A DNA stretch of 64,000 bases from Pedobacter sp. HDW13 (GCF_011303555.1 NZ_CP049868.1:5332001-5396000), one strand, 5' to 3'. Positions 33,397 to 42,154 are shown, counted from the first letter of the stretch. Notes: generated from the letters alone by a model not told the origin. Program-made: numbers and translations.

Positions 33397-33873
33397 TTTT
33401 AACCACAGATAAAAAGGATAAACACGGATATTTAATTTGGATAGACTTAATTCCATAACAGAAAAAATAATTGGAGCTGCATACGCAGTTTCGAATACTC
33501 TTGGTTCTGGCTTTTTGGAAAAAGTTTACGAAAATGCAATGTTCTTAGAGTTATCAAAATGTGGCTTCTCGGTTAAAACAAAAGTGATTACCAGTTTTTA
33601 CGATAACCAAATTGTAGGTGAGTACTTCGCTGACCTGATTGTGGAAGAGGAAATTATTGTAGAAATTAAGGCTATAAAAGAATTAAACGAAATTCATCAG
33701 GCACAGCTGATGAACTAACTTTCAGCCTGTGATAGGAGGTGCGGGTTATTAATAAACGTTGGAAAACCCAGGGTAGAAATTAAAAGAATCTTAAATGGCT
33801 ATTAGTTACTTTTTAATTTGACAAGCTGTTATAAATAAGCATCTGTGTTAATCTGTGTCTATCTGTGGTTAAA
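33397..33873. mobile_element. Candidate 477-bp element with iterated inverted ends around a GxxExxY gene
   Basis: The ends TTTAACCACAGATA (33398-33411) and TATCTGTGGTTAAA (33860-33873) are a perfect 14-bp inverted repeat. Inward, both ends run on as 10-base units: AACCACAGAT, AAAAAGGATA, AACACGGATA from 33401, and ATCTGTGTTA, ATCTGTGTCT, ATCTGTGGTT at 33841-33870. Only the GxxExxY gene lies between. The element starts four bases after the exonuclease stop and ends ten bases before the M1 peptidase ATG, as if inserted. No target duplication is evident. No transposase is encoded, so mobility is an inference. Confidence 0.6.
33437..33805 (+). pseudogene. GxxExxY-type PD-(D/E)XK protein with an internal stop codon
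   Basis: From TTG 33437 the frame encodes EKIIGAAYAVSNTLGSG, the name motif G-F-L-E-K-V-Y, and the nuclease-fold pattern FADLIVEEEIIVEIK, then stops at TAA 33716-33718. The same frame continues past the stop with CGLLINVGKPRVEIKRIL and ends at 33805, the normal family length of about 122 codons. TAA would be Tyr (TAC/TAT) in the usual QLMNYL. One base change therefore truncates it. The family (PDDEXK_3) has a nuclease-like fold but no known role. It is the only gene in the element at 33397-33873. Confidence 0.82.
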
Positions 33874-33882
33874 TATAAAACA

Positions 33883-35742
33883 ATGAAGTGTATCAAATTA
33901 TTAGGCTTCTTACTGTGCTCAGCAATATGCGCCAATGCGCAAACGCAATTACCAATTGAGCCGGTATTTCAGCAAAGCTATCAGAAAGAAACCCGGAGTA
34001 CCAGCGGTAAGCCTGGTAAACACTACTGGCAAAATTCATCAAAGTATGATATTCAGGTAGATTTTAATCCGGTAAGCCGCTTGTTAAAAGGTAAAATACA
34101 GGTTGTTTATACGAACAATAGCCGCGATACCTTAAAGGAAATCTGGTTTAAGCTTTACCCTAACCTTTACAAAAAAGGCACATCAAGGAAAGCTAAATTC
34201 TCAGAGTCTGATTTAGGCGAAGGTGTAACGATTGATAAGCTGGCTGCCAATGGAAAAACCATTACCGGCTTCAAAATCGATGGTACCAACATGACGGTCG
34301 ACGTGCCAGCAGTGTTGCCAGGTAAGACCATAAGCTTTAGTGTTGACTATAATTATACTTTAAATAAGGGTTCGCATATGCGTACAGGTCAGGTAGATGA
34401 AGGATCGCATTTTGTGGCGTATTTCTTTCCGCGTATTGCGGTTTACGACGATGTAGACGGCTGGAACAAATTTCCTTATACCGGTGCCGAAGAGTTTTAC
34501 AACGACTTCGACCAGTTTAATGCTGCCATTACTGTACCCGGTGGTTACGGGGTTTGGGCTACCGGCGATTTGAAAAATCCAAACGAGGTTTTTCAAAAAG
34601 ATATCGTTGCCAGAATGTTGTCGGCTGAGAAGAATGATGCTGTAATTGATGTGATTACAGATAAAGATCTGGCTGATAAGAAAGTAACCCAGCCCAATAC
34701 ATTTAATACTTTTAAGTTTGAAGCCAAAAATGTAACCGATTTTGTGTTCGCTTTGAGCGATCATTATCTTTGGAAATCGAGCAGTTTGGTGGTAGACCCT
34801 AAAACTAAACGACGTACCCGTGTGGATGCTGTTTTTAATCCGAAGCACAAAGATTATTATGAAGTGATTGATTTTGCGCGTAAAACCGTCGAATCGATGA
34901 GTTATACTTTTCCGAAATGGCCTTTCCCATACAACCACGAAACCATTTTTGATGGTTTAGACCAGATGGAATACCCGATGATGGTAAACGATAACCCGGT
35001 TGATAACCGCACGGATGCCATTACACTAACCGACCACGAAATTTTCCATACCATGTTTCCGTTTTACATGGGTATTAACGAAACCAAGTATGGCTGGATG
35101 GACGAAGGTTGGGCAACCATAGGAGAGTGGCTTATTTCGCCAATGATTGATTCGACAATTGTAGATGAGTATGGCGTGCAGCCAACGGCATCTACTTCTG
35201 GCGGTAAAGACGATAGTCCGATTATGACCTTAACACCTGATTTAAAAGGATCGGGTACCTTTACCAATTCGTATCCTAAACCGGGTTTGGCTTATTTGTT
35301 TGTTAAAGATTACCTGGGCGATGAATTGTTTATTAAAGCTTTACATACCTATATCAGAAACTGGAACGGTAAACACCCTATGCCATATGATTTCTTCAAC
35401 AGCATGAACGAAGGTAGCGGCAAAAACTTAAACTGGTTTTGGAAAGCCTGGTTTTTTGAAAGTGGTGTAACCGATATGGCCATAAAAGCGGTAAATAAAA
35501 ACAGCAATGGTTATACAGTTACTATTGAAAACAAAAGCATTAAACCTTTACCTATCGATTTAACTTTAACTTATGCTGATGGTACTACCGAAAAGCACCA
35601 CAATACCATTGGGGTTTGGGAAAAAGGTGATCAGCAGGTGAAAATTGAAATTAAAACAGCTAAAAAACTATCCAAAGTCGTAATGGGAAGCGCGCATGTA
35701 CCCGATAAGGTTAAAAGCGATAATAGTTTCTCGGTAAACTAG
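33883..35742 (+). CDS. M1-family metallopeptidase
   Basis: A 619-residue exported aminopeptidase-like zinc protease. The signal peptide is about 1-20 (MKCIKLLGFLL to CANAQ). An N-terminal beta domain is followed by the catalytic domain with H385-E386-x2-H389 (HEIFH) and the third zinc ligand E408 in MDEGWA. The GAMEN exopeptidase motif appears as GLDQMEYPMM. A C-terminal beta domain ends the protein. ATG at 33883 is chosen over GTG 33865, which lies inside the right repeat of the mobile element. The gene has no native upstream region of its own, so the element probably provides its leader. Confidence 0.9.
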   Translation: MKCIKLLGFLLCSAICANAQTQLPIEPVFQQSYQKETRSTSGKPGKHYWQNSSKYDIQVDFNPVSRLLKGKIQVVYTNNSRDTLKEIWFKLYPNLYKKGTSRKAKFSESDLGEGVTIDKLAANGKTITGFKIDGTNMTVDVPAVLPGKTISFSVDYNYTLNKGSHMRTGQVDEGSHFVAYFFPRIAVYDDVDGWNKFPYTGAEEFYNDFDQFNAAITVPGGYGVWATGDLKNPNEVFQKDIVARMLSAEKNDAVIDVITDKDLADKKVTQPNTFNTFKFEAKNVTDFVFALSDHYLWKSSSLVVDPKTKRRTRVDAVFNPKHKDYYEVIDFARKTVESMSYTFPKWPFPYNHETIFDGLDQMEYPMMVNDNPVDNRTDAITLTDHEIFHTMFPFYMGINETKYGWMDEGWATIGEWLISPMIDSTIVDEYGVQPTASTSGGKDDSPIMTLTPDLKGSGTFTNSYPKPGLAYLFVKDYLGDELFIKALHTYIRNWNGKHPMPYDFFNSMNEGSGKNLNWFWKAWFFESGVTDMAIKAVNKNSNGYTVTIENKSIKPLPIDLTLTYADGTTEKHHNTIGVWEKGDQQVKIEIKTAKKLSKVVMGSAHVPDKVKSDNSFSVN

Positions 35743-36590
35743 TAAGATTTGAACATCGGATAATACGGCTTGTTAATCGGGCCTTCATCACTAAAAGCAT
35801 CACAAATTTCAGCCTCTCTTAAAGCTTTTTTAAGGGAGGCTTTTTTATTGTTGATGTAAATTTTAATCTGAATTAACCTCAGCCCGTGACTATAATCGAC
35901 CCAGGTATTGCTATGCTTATTATAAACCGGCTGTATGGCTTTGCCATCTGGTTTGTGCCAGCCATAAATTACTACTCTTGGTGTTGTTTCTCCGTAAATT
36001 TTATTCGAAATGATAATGTCTTTTTTATCTCCGGCAGTCAGGCTTCCCAGTTGGTTATCAGGAAACAAGCTTTTAAGCTGTTGTTGTATAGAATCGGTAT
36101 GGGCTATAAAAACCGGTGAGGTGGTCATTGCCCTGGTTGGTGGTATAGGTTGCGGTTTTAGTTTTATCGTAGCCTTGATATAAATATGATCGACAATGGT
36201 TTTGGTGGGAAGTACGCATTTGGTAAGCTTTGCGACTTTTTGAGCCAATATGGATGTCATCGGAACATAGAAGTAATCGTCGTTACTGCCTATGGCAAAA
36301 TAATCAGGGAGCACATAATAACGAATCTGATAAGTCTGATTACTTCCCTGATTAGTCCACTGTGTGTCAATAGGCACCAGTTTTCTTAAGAAATCAGGGA
36401 TGTTACCTTTTTTAATTTCCCGGAATATGATTTTTTCACGATTCACTAAGCTGAGACTGCTATCGCTGATACTAAGTGCAAATGCTTTGCCTGTTAGTGC
36501 ATTTGGTTTTCTTTTGGAGAGTTTGAGTTCCTGAGCGCTTACAAAGGAGATAGTTGTAATGAATAATAAAACAGTGAGCAAACCTTTCAT
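35739..36590 (-). CDS. Hypothetical exported protein
   Basis: A 283-residue protein with a signal peptide ending about residue 19 (SFVSAQ). The mature protein has a recognisable block YGWHKPDGKAIQPVYNKH followed by VDYSHGLRLIQ near 210-240, a pattern I associate with uncharacterised secreted proteins. The conserved His, Asp and Tyr there could form an active or binding site; this is inference. It directly follows queG with adjoining coordinates on the same strand and its end overlaps the M1 gene by four bases. Confidence 0.7.
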   Translation of the reverse strand: MKGLLTVLLFITTISFVSAQELKLSKRKPNALTGKAFALSISDSSLSLVNREKIIFREIKKGNIPDFLRKLVPIDTQWTNQGSNQTYQIRYYVLPDYFAIGSNDDYFYVPMTSILAQKVAKLTKCVLPTKTIVDHIYIKATIKLKPQPIPPTRAMTTSPVFIAHTDSIQQQLKSLFPDNQLGSLTAGDKKDIIISNKIYGETTPRVVIYGWHKPDGKAIQPVYNKHSNTWVDYSHGLRLIQIKIYINNKKASLKKALREAEICDAFSDEGPINKPYYPMFKSY

Positions 36591-37526
36591 TTATTCCGGC
36601 TTTAAAAAATCAATATTCCGTTTTAACCCGGCAAACTTAGTACGTTTAACTGCCGAGCCTTTGAAAACCTTTTTAAAAACTTCGTCAGTTATTTCGGTCA
36701 GGTCTTTGGCATTCAAATCCAGTAAGCCATTTTCGGGTTTAAAAGCCGTTTCATTATGTACTTTCGAAAAGCGGTTCCAGGGGCAAACGTCCTGACAAAT
36801 GTCGCAGCCAAACATCCAGTTGCTCATCTTGTCTTTAAATTCGTCAGGGATCTCGTTTTTAAGCTCAATGGTTAGGTAAGAAATACATTTGGTACCATCA
36901 ACAACCTGTGGAGCAATAATCGCATCGGTTGGGCAGGCATCTAAACAACGTGTGCAGCTACCACAGTAATCGGCCTGGTAAGGGTGATCATAATTTAATT
37001 CCAGATCGATAATTAACTCAGCCAGAAAGAAAAAGGAACCGTTGTTTTTACTAATCAGGTTCGAATTTTTACCAATCCAGCCAATGCCCGATTTTTTTGC
37101 CCAGGCGCGGTCTAAAACCGGTGCCGAATCTACAAAGGCCCTTCCCGAAACTTCGCCAATGTTTGTTTCTATAAAATGGGTAAGTTCTTTAAGTTTATCT
37201 TTTATTACGGTATGGTAATCTTGTCCGTAAGCGTATTTAGAGATTTTTGGTGCATTTGGGTCACTTTGTGTTTCGTTTGTATAATAGTTTAACGAAAGTG
37301 AAATCACCGATTTTGCACCGTCAACCAATAGCCTTGGGTCGAGTCGCTTATCGAAGTAGTTTTCCATATACTTCATTTCGCCATGGTGGTTCTGATTCAA
37401 CCATTTCTCCAGGCGCGGCGCTTCTTCCTCCAGAAATTCTGCTTTGGCAATACCGCAAGACAGAAAGCCCAAACGAAGCGCTTCATCTTTTATCAGTTGA
37501 CTATATTTTGCAGAATTGTTGTACAC
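36591..37526 (-). CDS. queG: Epoxyqueuosine reductase
   Basis: A 311-residue cobalamin- and Fe-S-dependent enzyme that reduces epoxyqueuosine to queuosine in tRNA. The two 4Fe-4S motifs are CGSCTRCLDACP (C188-C198) and CDICQDVCP (C241-C248). The family blocks RAFVDSAPVLDRAWAKKSG and GWIGKN at 129-153 are intact. Start is GTG at 37526, supported by a -7 box 7 bases upstream. QueG completes the pathway step after QueA at 3.3 kb. It needs cob(II)alamin and a reductant. The downstream secreted-protein gene abuts it. Confidence 0.95.
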   Translation of the reverse strand: MYNNSAKYSQLIKDEALRLGFLSCGIAKAEFLEEEAPRLEKWLNQNHHGEMKYMENYFDKRLDPRLLVDGAKSVISLSLNYYTNETQSDPNAPKISKYAYGQDYHTVIKDKLKELTHFIETNIGEVSGRAFVDSAPVLDRAWAKKSGIGWIGKNSNLISKNNGSFFFLAELIIDLELNYDHPYQADYCGSCTRCLDACPTDAIIAPQVVDGTKCISYLTIELKNEIPDEFKDKMSNWMFGCDICQDVCPWNRFSKVHNETAFKPENGLLDLNAKDLTEITDEVFKKVFKGSAVKRTKFAGLKRNIDFLKPE

Positions 37527-37533
37527 CAGTTTG

Positions 37534-37541
37534 CAAAGATA
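37534..37541 (-). promoter_or_regulatory. -7 element of queG
   Basis: The minus strand reads TATCTTTG, a TAnnTTTG match, seven bases before the GTG start, implying a nearly leaderless transcript. Confidence 0.5.
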
Positions 37542-37662
37542 AGGCTTAGCATTAAAACATTTTTACTAATCGCTTGTTCTAAATACAGAAAGTAAAAAAT
37601 AGCATGTAGTTTTTCAAGAACCCGAATTTGACCAACTAGGCACACATTTAACGTTTAATATC

Positions 37663-37869
37663 ATGGAAAATATAGATCCAAAACATACGGAAACTGGAGG
37701 AGCACACAGACCTATAGAAAAAGATTACGAAAGCCATAAAGATAACCCAGGGCCAGCAAAGCCAGCAGTTACAGAGAAAGATGTAAATGGGGCAGGGCAA
37801 GCCTTGAAATGGGTTTTACCCATACTGATTATCATAGCTTTAATTGTATGGTTCGCCATGCGAAAATAA
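37663..37869 (+). CDS. Small single-pass membrane protein
   Basis: A 68-residue protein with a hydrophilic, Pro- and charge-rich N-terminal 48 residues and one C-terminal membrane helix (VLPILIIIALIVWFAM) ending in RK. It is a tail-anchored type. No family is recognised. A strong terminator follows 22 bases after the stop, supporting a monocistronic gene. Confidence 0.65.
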   Translation: MENIDPKHTETGGAHRPIEKDYESHKDNPGPAKPAVTEKDVNGAGQALKWVLPILIIIALIVWFAMRK

Positions 37870-37890
37870 TCGACTTTTATAGTTAGATTA

Positions 37891-37925
37891 AATGCCGGTT
37901 ACCTCACAGCAACCGGCATTTTTTA
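37891..37925. terminator. Rho-independent terminator
   Basis: The perfect 10-bp stem AATGCCGGTT (37891-37900) and AACCGGCATT (37911-37920) with a 10-base loop is followed by five more T. It ends the small membrane protein gene and may also serve the converging gene ending at 37928. Confidence 0.88.
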
Positions 37926-37927
37926 TG

Positions 37928-39436
37928 CTATTTTAACAGGTTAACCCGATAAAGGTCGGTTCTTCTATCTTTCAGCACCTTTACTGTGCCGTAATGGTGA
38001 AGCTCATCGAGCAAATGCAAGTCTACATCAACCACTAAAACCATTTCTGTATTGGGAGTGGCTTCGGCCTTAATGGCATTGGTAGGAAAGGCAAAGTCTG
38101 ATGGCGTGAAAACAGCCGACTGTGCAAACTGAATATCCATGTTGTTTACCTTGGGTAAATTGCCCACACAACCAGCTATAGCGACATAACATTCATTTTC
38201 GATGGCACGTGCCTGCGCGCAATGGCGAACCCGTGTGTAACCATTCTGCGTATCGGTTAAAAAAGGAACAAATAATATCTGCATGCCCTGGTCAGCATAA
38301 ATGCGGCTCAATTCCGGAAATTCGACATCATAACAGATCAGGATCCCCACTTTACCACAATCGGTATCAAAAACCTGCACTTTGTCGCCACCAATCATAC
38401 CGTAATACTTCTGTTCGTTTGGCGTGATGTGAATTTTGCGGTATTCGTCGATTTTTCCGGTGCGATGGCAAAGGTAAGTGGCATTATAAAGCTTGCCATT
38501 ATCAAGTAGCGGCATACTGCCGGTAATGATATTTACATTATAGCTCAATGCATACTCGTGCATTTTCTGTACAATTTCTTCTGTTTTTTCGGCCAGCTTG
38601 CGCATGGCTTCAATTTCGGGCAGGTGGTTGTAAGGTTGCAACAAAGGTGTGTTAAACAACTCCGGAAACATGATGAAATCTGATTTGTATCCGCTTACTG
38701 CATCAACAAAAAATTCTACCTGCTCGTAAAACGAATCCATGTCAGGAAACAGGCGCATTTGCCACTGTATCAACCCCAAACGGATAGTCATGGCCGAGCG
38801 GGCCGAAGCATCAACTCCCTGGTAGTAAATGTTGTTCCATTCAATTAGCGTAGCATATTCTTTCGATTCCTTATCGCCTGGCAGGTAATTCTTCAGCACT
38901 TTTCTAACGTGAAAATCATTAGAAATCTGAAATGTTAGTGTTGGATCGTAAATCTCCTTGGCTTTTACCTTGTCTATGTATTGTCTCGGCGTTAAAGTTT
39001 CAGCGTAGGTATGGTAACCGGGGATTCTACCACCAGCAATGATGCTTTTCAGATTTAAACTTTCGCAGAGTTCTTTCCTGGCTTCGTATAACCTCCGGCC
39101 TAGCCGTAAACCGCGGTATTCGGGGTGTACAAAAATTTCGATACCGTATAATGTGTCACCATTTGGATCGTGTGTAGAAAAAGAGTAATCGCCGGTAATT
39201 AACTTGTAAGTATGGCGATCGCCGTATTCATCATAATCTACAATAATGGAAAGTGAACAGGCTACCACCTTTTCATCAACGGCAATACAGAGTTGTCCTT
39301 CTGGGAAAAGATTTAAAAGTTTGGCGATGCTTGATTTGGGCCAAATGGATCCACCCATGCTATCGTAGGCCTGAAGCATAGATTCTTTAAGATCGGCGTA
39401 ATCCTCGAGCGTTAGTTTACGTATTTCGATATTCAT
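37928..39436 (-). CDS. GNAT acetyltransferase fused to a carbon-nitrogen hydrolase
   Basis: A 502-residue two-domain enzyme. Residues 1-185 form a GNAT domain with the acetyl-CoA loop YRGLRLGRRLY at 107-117. Residues 217-500 form a nitrilase-superfamily hydrolase with the catalytic Glu-Lys-Cys triad E259 (FPELFN), K334 (YRKIHITP) and C368 (GILICYDVEFPEL). This known fusion architecture pairs N-acyl transfer and amide cleavage, but the substrate is not defined. The gene is isolated on the minus strand and converges with the small membrane gene. Confidence 0.9.
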   Translation of the reverse strand: MNIEIRKLTLEDYADLKESMLQAYDSMGGSIWPKSSIAKLLNLFPEGQLCIAVDEKVVACSLSIIVDYDEYGDRHTYKLITGDYSFSTHDPNGDTLYGIEIFVHPEYRGLRLGRRLYEARKELCESLNLKSIIAGGRIPGYHTYAETLTPRQYIDKVKAKEIYDPTLTFQISNDFHVRKVLKNYLPGDKESKEYATLIEWNNIYYQGVDASARSAMTIRLGLIQWQMRLFPDMDSFYEQVEFFVDAVSGYKSDFIMFPELFNTPLLQPYNHLPEIEAMRKLAEKTEEIVQKMHEYALSYNVNIITGSMPLLDNGKLYNATYLCHRTGKIDEYRKIHITPNEQKYYGMIGGDKVQVFDTDCGKVGILICYDVEFPELSRIYADQGMQILFVPFLTDTQNGYTRVRHCAQARAIENECYVAIAGCVGNLPKVNNMDIQFAQSAVFTPSDFAFPTNAIKAEATPNTEMVLVVDVDLHLLDELHHYGTVKVLKDRRTDLYRVNLLK

Positions 39437-39594
39437 GACTTGTTTGATTTGTATCTAATGAACACCGAAAGGCTATAAATGTTCAGAAAGATGTTAAATT
39501 TCTGCAATGAAATGATATGAGAAATTATGATTGACACCGAAAGGAGTATTGAATTCTAAATGCATTGCATTAAGATTAGCTTCGCTGAGCATTT

Positions 39595-39622
39595 CGTGAT
39601 TCCCGTTTGCACGGGAATGACG
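39595..39622. repeat. Palindromic REP-like hairpin
   Basis: CGTGATTCCCGT (39595-39606) and ACGGGAATGACG (39611-39622) pair with one mismatch around a TTGC loop. It lies 67 bases before the second GxxExxY gene. Just upstream, ACACCGAAAGG is repeated directly at 39462-39472 and 39534-39544. Confidence 0.65.
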
Positions 39623-39688
39623 TTTACCGATGTCGGATTGAATAATAAATGGATAGCTAAATTTTTAGAAGAAATGATTAAGTTTAGT

Positions 39689-40069
39689 ATGACTGAAAAT
39701 GAAATATCTTATATCGTGCGTGGCAGCATTTTCAATGTTTATAATGCACTTGGTCCTGGTTTGCTCGAATCAGCTTATGAAGTGGCATTACAATATGAAA
39801 TTGAAAAGGCTGGATTATTTGTACAAAGACAAGTTTCATTACCCATGTATTATGAAGAAATTACAGTGGATGTTGGATACAAACTTGATCTCGTAATAGA
39901 AAAAAAGGTGGTTGTTGAAATTAAATCTGTTGAATTTATTTTGAATGTACACCACAAACAGCTACTTACTTATTTAAAGTTATCAGGATATAAATTAGGC
40001 TTACTGGTCAACTTTAATACAGATAACATTGCTGATAATATTTTTCGGAAAGCGTATGGATTATATTGA
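39689..40069 (+). CDS. GxxExxY-type PD-(D/E)XK protein
   Basis: A 126-residue intact member of the family broken at 33437. The motif G-L-L-E-S-A-Y is in NALGPGLLESAYE. The nuclease-fold core is YKLDLVIEKKVVVEIKSVE (D...E-x-K), and the tail is QLLTYLKLSGYKLGLLVNF. ATG at 39689 (MTENEISYIV) was chosen over an open extension back to 39560, which would translate the REP-like hairpin. No function is known. It is followed within 23 bases by a copy of the dispersed intergenic repeat. Confidence 0.85.
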   Translation: MTENEISYIVRGSIFNVYNALGPGLLESAYEVALQYEIEKAGLFVQRQVSLPMYYEEITVDVGYKLDLVIEKKVVVEIKSVEFILNVHHKQLLTYLKLSGYKLGLLVNFNTDNIADNIFRKAYGLY

Positions 40070-40091
40070 CAAAATGCGCTGCATTTTTATT

Positions 40092-40199
40092 TTCCCGCAA
40101 ATTTAACAGATAAGGCACGCAGATTTAATTGATCAATGCCTGGTAATTTAATCTGTATGATTTGCGGTTTAATCGTTTTAAATCTGCGAGAAATATTAA
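40092..40199. repeat. Dispersed intergenic repeat, copy C (inverted arrangement)
   Basis: The left end has CCCGCAAATTTAA in reverse orientation (40094-40106) followed by CACGCAGATTTAATT (40116-40130). The right end has TTAAATCTGCGAGAAATA (40178-40195). The outer words pair as an imperfect inverted repeat, so this copy could fold into a long hairpin. It fills the whole gap between the GxxExxY gene and ruvB. Confidence 0.6.
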
Positions 40200-40203
40200 T
40201 TGC

Positions 40204-41226
40204 TTAAAACAACCTCCCGCTTTGCCCGGGATAATTCCTGTTCAAGTGTTTATAAGCTGCTTCGGTAGTCTCGCGGCCGCGCGAAGTACGCATGATGTAA
40301 CCTTCCTGTATTAAAAACGGTTCGTAAACCTCCTCAATAGTACCTTCATCTTCACCAACAGCTGTGGCAATGGTTTTTAAGCCCACCGGGCCGCCTTTAA
40401 ATTTATCGATAATGGTGGTCAGGATACGGTTATCCATTTCATCCAGACCGTGTTCATCAACGTTTAAAGCATCTAAAGCATAGCGTGCAATTTCTGGATC
40501 GATGGTGCCATTTCCTTTAATCTGGGCAAAATCGCGGGTTCTGCGTAAAAGTGCATTCGCAATACGGGGTGTACCACGGCTACGTCGGGCAATTTCATAA
40601 GCGCCTTCATCACTAATTGGTGTTTTCAAGATTTCGGATGAACGCAGTACAATAGTAGTTAATAATTTAGCATCATAATAAGCCAACCTCGCATTAATTC
40701 CAAAACGTGCACGTAAAGGTGCAGTTAACAAACCCGAGCGGGTAGTAGCGCCAACCAAAGTAAAGGGATTAAGCGAAATTTGCACTGAACGGGCGTTAGG
40801 ACCAGTTTCGAGCATAATGTCGATCTTAAAATCTTCCATGGCAGAGTACAGATACTCTTCAACCAAAGGTGATAAGCGGTGAATCTCATCTATAAACAAA
40901 ATATCACCTTCATCTAAACCAGTTAACAAGCCAGCTAAATCGCCTGGTTTATCCAATACTGGTCCGGAGGTCACTTTAATGCCGGTTGCCATTTCGTTGG
41001 CAATGATATGAGATAGTGTAGTTTTACCCAATCCCGGAGGACCGTGCAACAGCACATGATCCAAAGCTTCTCCACGAAGTTTTGCCGCCTGAACAAAAAT
41101 TTTCAGGTTTTCCATCACTTTTTCCTGCCCGGTAAAATCTTCGAATGCCTGTGGTCTTAACACCCGCTCAATATCACGATCGGTAGGGGTTAAGTGATCT
41201 GCATTTGGATCTAGATGCTCATTCAT
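40204..41226 (-). CDS. ruvB: Holliday junction branch-migration ATPase
   Basis: A 340-residue AAA+ motor that drives branch migration with RuvA and RuvC. Walker A HGPPGLGKTT is at 61-70, Walker B FIDEIHRLSP at 111-120 and sensor 1 GATTRSG at about 158-164. RARFG carries the arginine finger region. The C-terminal winged helix includes TSRGRE. Length is normal. ruvA and ruvC are not nearby, as in many Bacteroidota. A -7 box lies four bases upstream of the ATG. Confidence 0.97.
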   Translation of the reverse strand: MNEHLDPNADHLTPTDRDIERVLRPQAFEDFTGQEKVMENLKIFVQAAKLRGEALDHVLLHGPPGLGKTTLSHIIANEMATGIKVTSGPVLDKPGDLAGLLTGLDEGDILFIDEIHRLSPLVEEYLYSAMEDFKIDIMLETGPNARSVQISLNPFTLVGATTRSGLLTAPLRARFGINARLAYYDAKLLTTIVLRSSEILKTPISDEGAYEIARRSRGTPRIANALLRRTRDFAQIKGNGTIDPEIARYALDALNVDEHGLDEMDNRILTTIIDKFKGGPVGLKTIATAVGEDEGTIEEVYEPFLIQEGYIMRTSRGRETTEAAYKHLNRNYPGQSGRLF

Positions 41227-41230
41227 TCCA

Positions 41231-41238
41231 CAAATATA
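41231..41238 (-). promoter_or_regulatory. -7 element of ruvB
   Basis: The minus strand reads TATATTTG, an exact TAnnTTTG match, four bases before the ruvB ATG and in the 31-base gap after the dehydrogenase gene. Confidence 0.5.
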
Positions 41239-41257
41239 AAATTAAATGCTAAAAAAA

Positions 41258-42154
41258 TTAGGATTTTTTAAATTTAGCTGCTACCACCAAATCTTTTGAA
41301 CCTGCAGTATAGGTATAAAAGCCTTCGCCTGTTTTAACACCTTTTTTACCAGCAGCTACCATGTTTACCAATAAAGGACAAGGTGCATATTTAGGATTTC
41401 CGAAACCATCGAACAGCACTTTTAATATGGCCAAACAAACGTCCAAGCCAATAAAATCAGCAAGTTGCAAGGGACCCATTGGGTGTGCCATGCCCAGTTT
41501 CATTACGGTATCAATTTCGTAAACACCCGCTACACCTTCATAAAGCGTGTAAATGGCTTCATTAATCATCGGCATTAAAATGCGGTTTGCTACAAAGCCG
41601 GGATAATCGTTTACTTCAACCGGAACTTTAGCTAAATTTTCAGATAGCTCCATGATCGTTTCGGTTGTTTCATCACTGGTGGCATAACCGCGAATCACCT
41701 CTACCAACTTCATCACCGGAACGGGGTTCATAAAGTGCATACCAATTACTTTATCGCCCCGACTAGTTACCGCAGCAATTTGGGTAATGGAAATGGAGGA
41801 GGTATTAGAAGCCAGGATAGCTTGCGCAGGTGCGTATTGATCAAGTTCTTTAAAAATATTGAGTTTCAGGTCTACGTTTTCGGTAGCTGCTTCTACTACT
41901 AAATCTGCATGCTGAACACCATCCTTTAAACTGGTGAAAGTCTGAATATTTTGAAGCGTTCCGGCTTTCTGATCAGCTGTCAGCGTGCCTTTACTTACCT
42001 GCCTGTCGAGGTTTTTGCCAATGGTATCAAGCGCTTTATCTAAGGCTGTTTGGTTAATGTCAATGAGGTTTACCGGGTATCCGAATTGTGCAAAGGTATG
42101 GGCAATACCATTTCCCATTGTACCCGATCCTATTACTGCGATTTGTTTCATCAT
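41258..42154 (-). CDS. 3-hydroxyacyl-CoA (3-hydroxybutyryl-CoA) dehydrogenase
   Basis: A 298-residue NAD(P)-dependent dehydrogenase. The Rossmann loop IGSGTMGNGIA is at 8-18. The catalytic His140 is in GMHFMNPVPVMKLVEVI with E152, and S119 is in SNTSSISI. C-terminal helical domain marks are DYPGFVANRILMP and GVKTGEGFY. It oxidises L-3-hydroxyacyl-CoA to 3-ketoacyl-CoA; size fits the short-chain Hbd/PaaH group. A second ATG one codon on is equally possible as start. It lies upstream of ruvB with its own separate function. Confidence 0.93.
   Translation of the reverse strand: MMKQIAVIGSGTMGNGIAHTFAQFGYPVNLIDINQTALDKALDTIGKNLDRQVSKGTLTADQKAGTLQNIQTFTSLKDGVQHADLVVEAATENVDLKLNIFKELDQYAPAQAILASNTSSISITQIAAVTSRGDKVIGMHFMNPVPVMKLVEVIRGYATSDETTETIMELSENLAKVPVEVNDYPGFVANRILMPMINEAIYTLYEGVAGVYEIDTVMKLGMAHPMGPLQLADFIGLDVCLAILKVLFDGFGNPKYAPCPLLVNMVAAGKKGVKTGEGFYTYTAGSKDLVVAAKFKKS

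Noticed and set aside
32944..33456. 170-codon minus-strand frame over the exonuclease end and the element
   Set aside because: It runs antisense to the DEDDh exonuclease and crosses the left repeat; the predicted product has an implausible aromatic-rich composition.
33841..33870. Three 10-base iterations as a CRISPR or tandem array
   Set aside because: Units are too short, have no spacers and no cas genes are present; they fit the inverted end of the small element.
34360..34938. 192-codon open frame on the minus strand inside the M1 peptidase gene
   Set aside because: It is fully antisense to a gene with clear zinc-site motifs, has no family likeness, and is explained by codon bias of the real gene.
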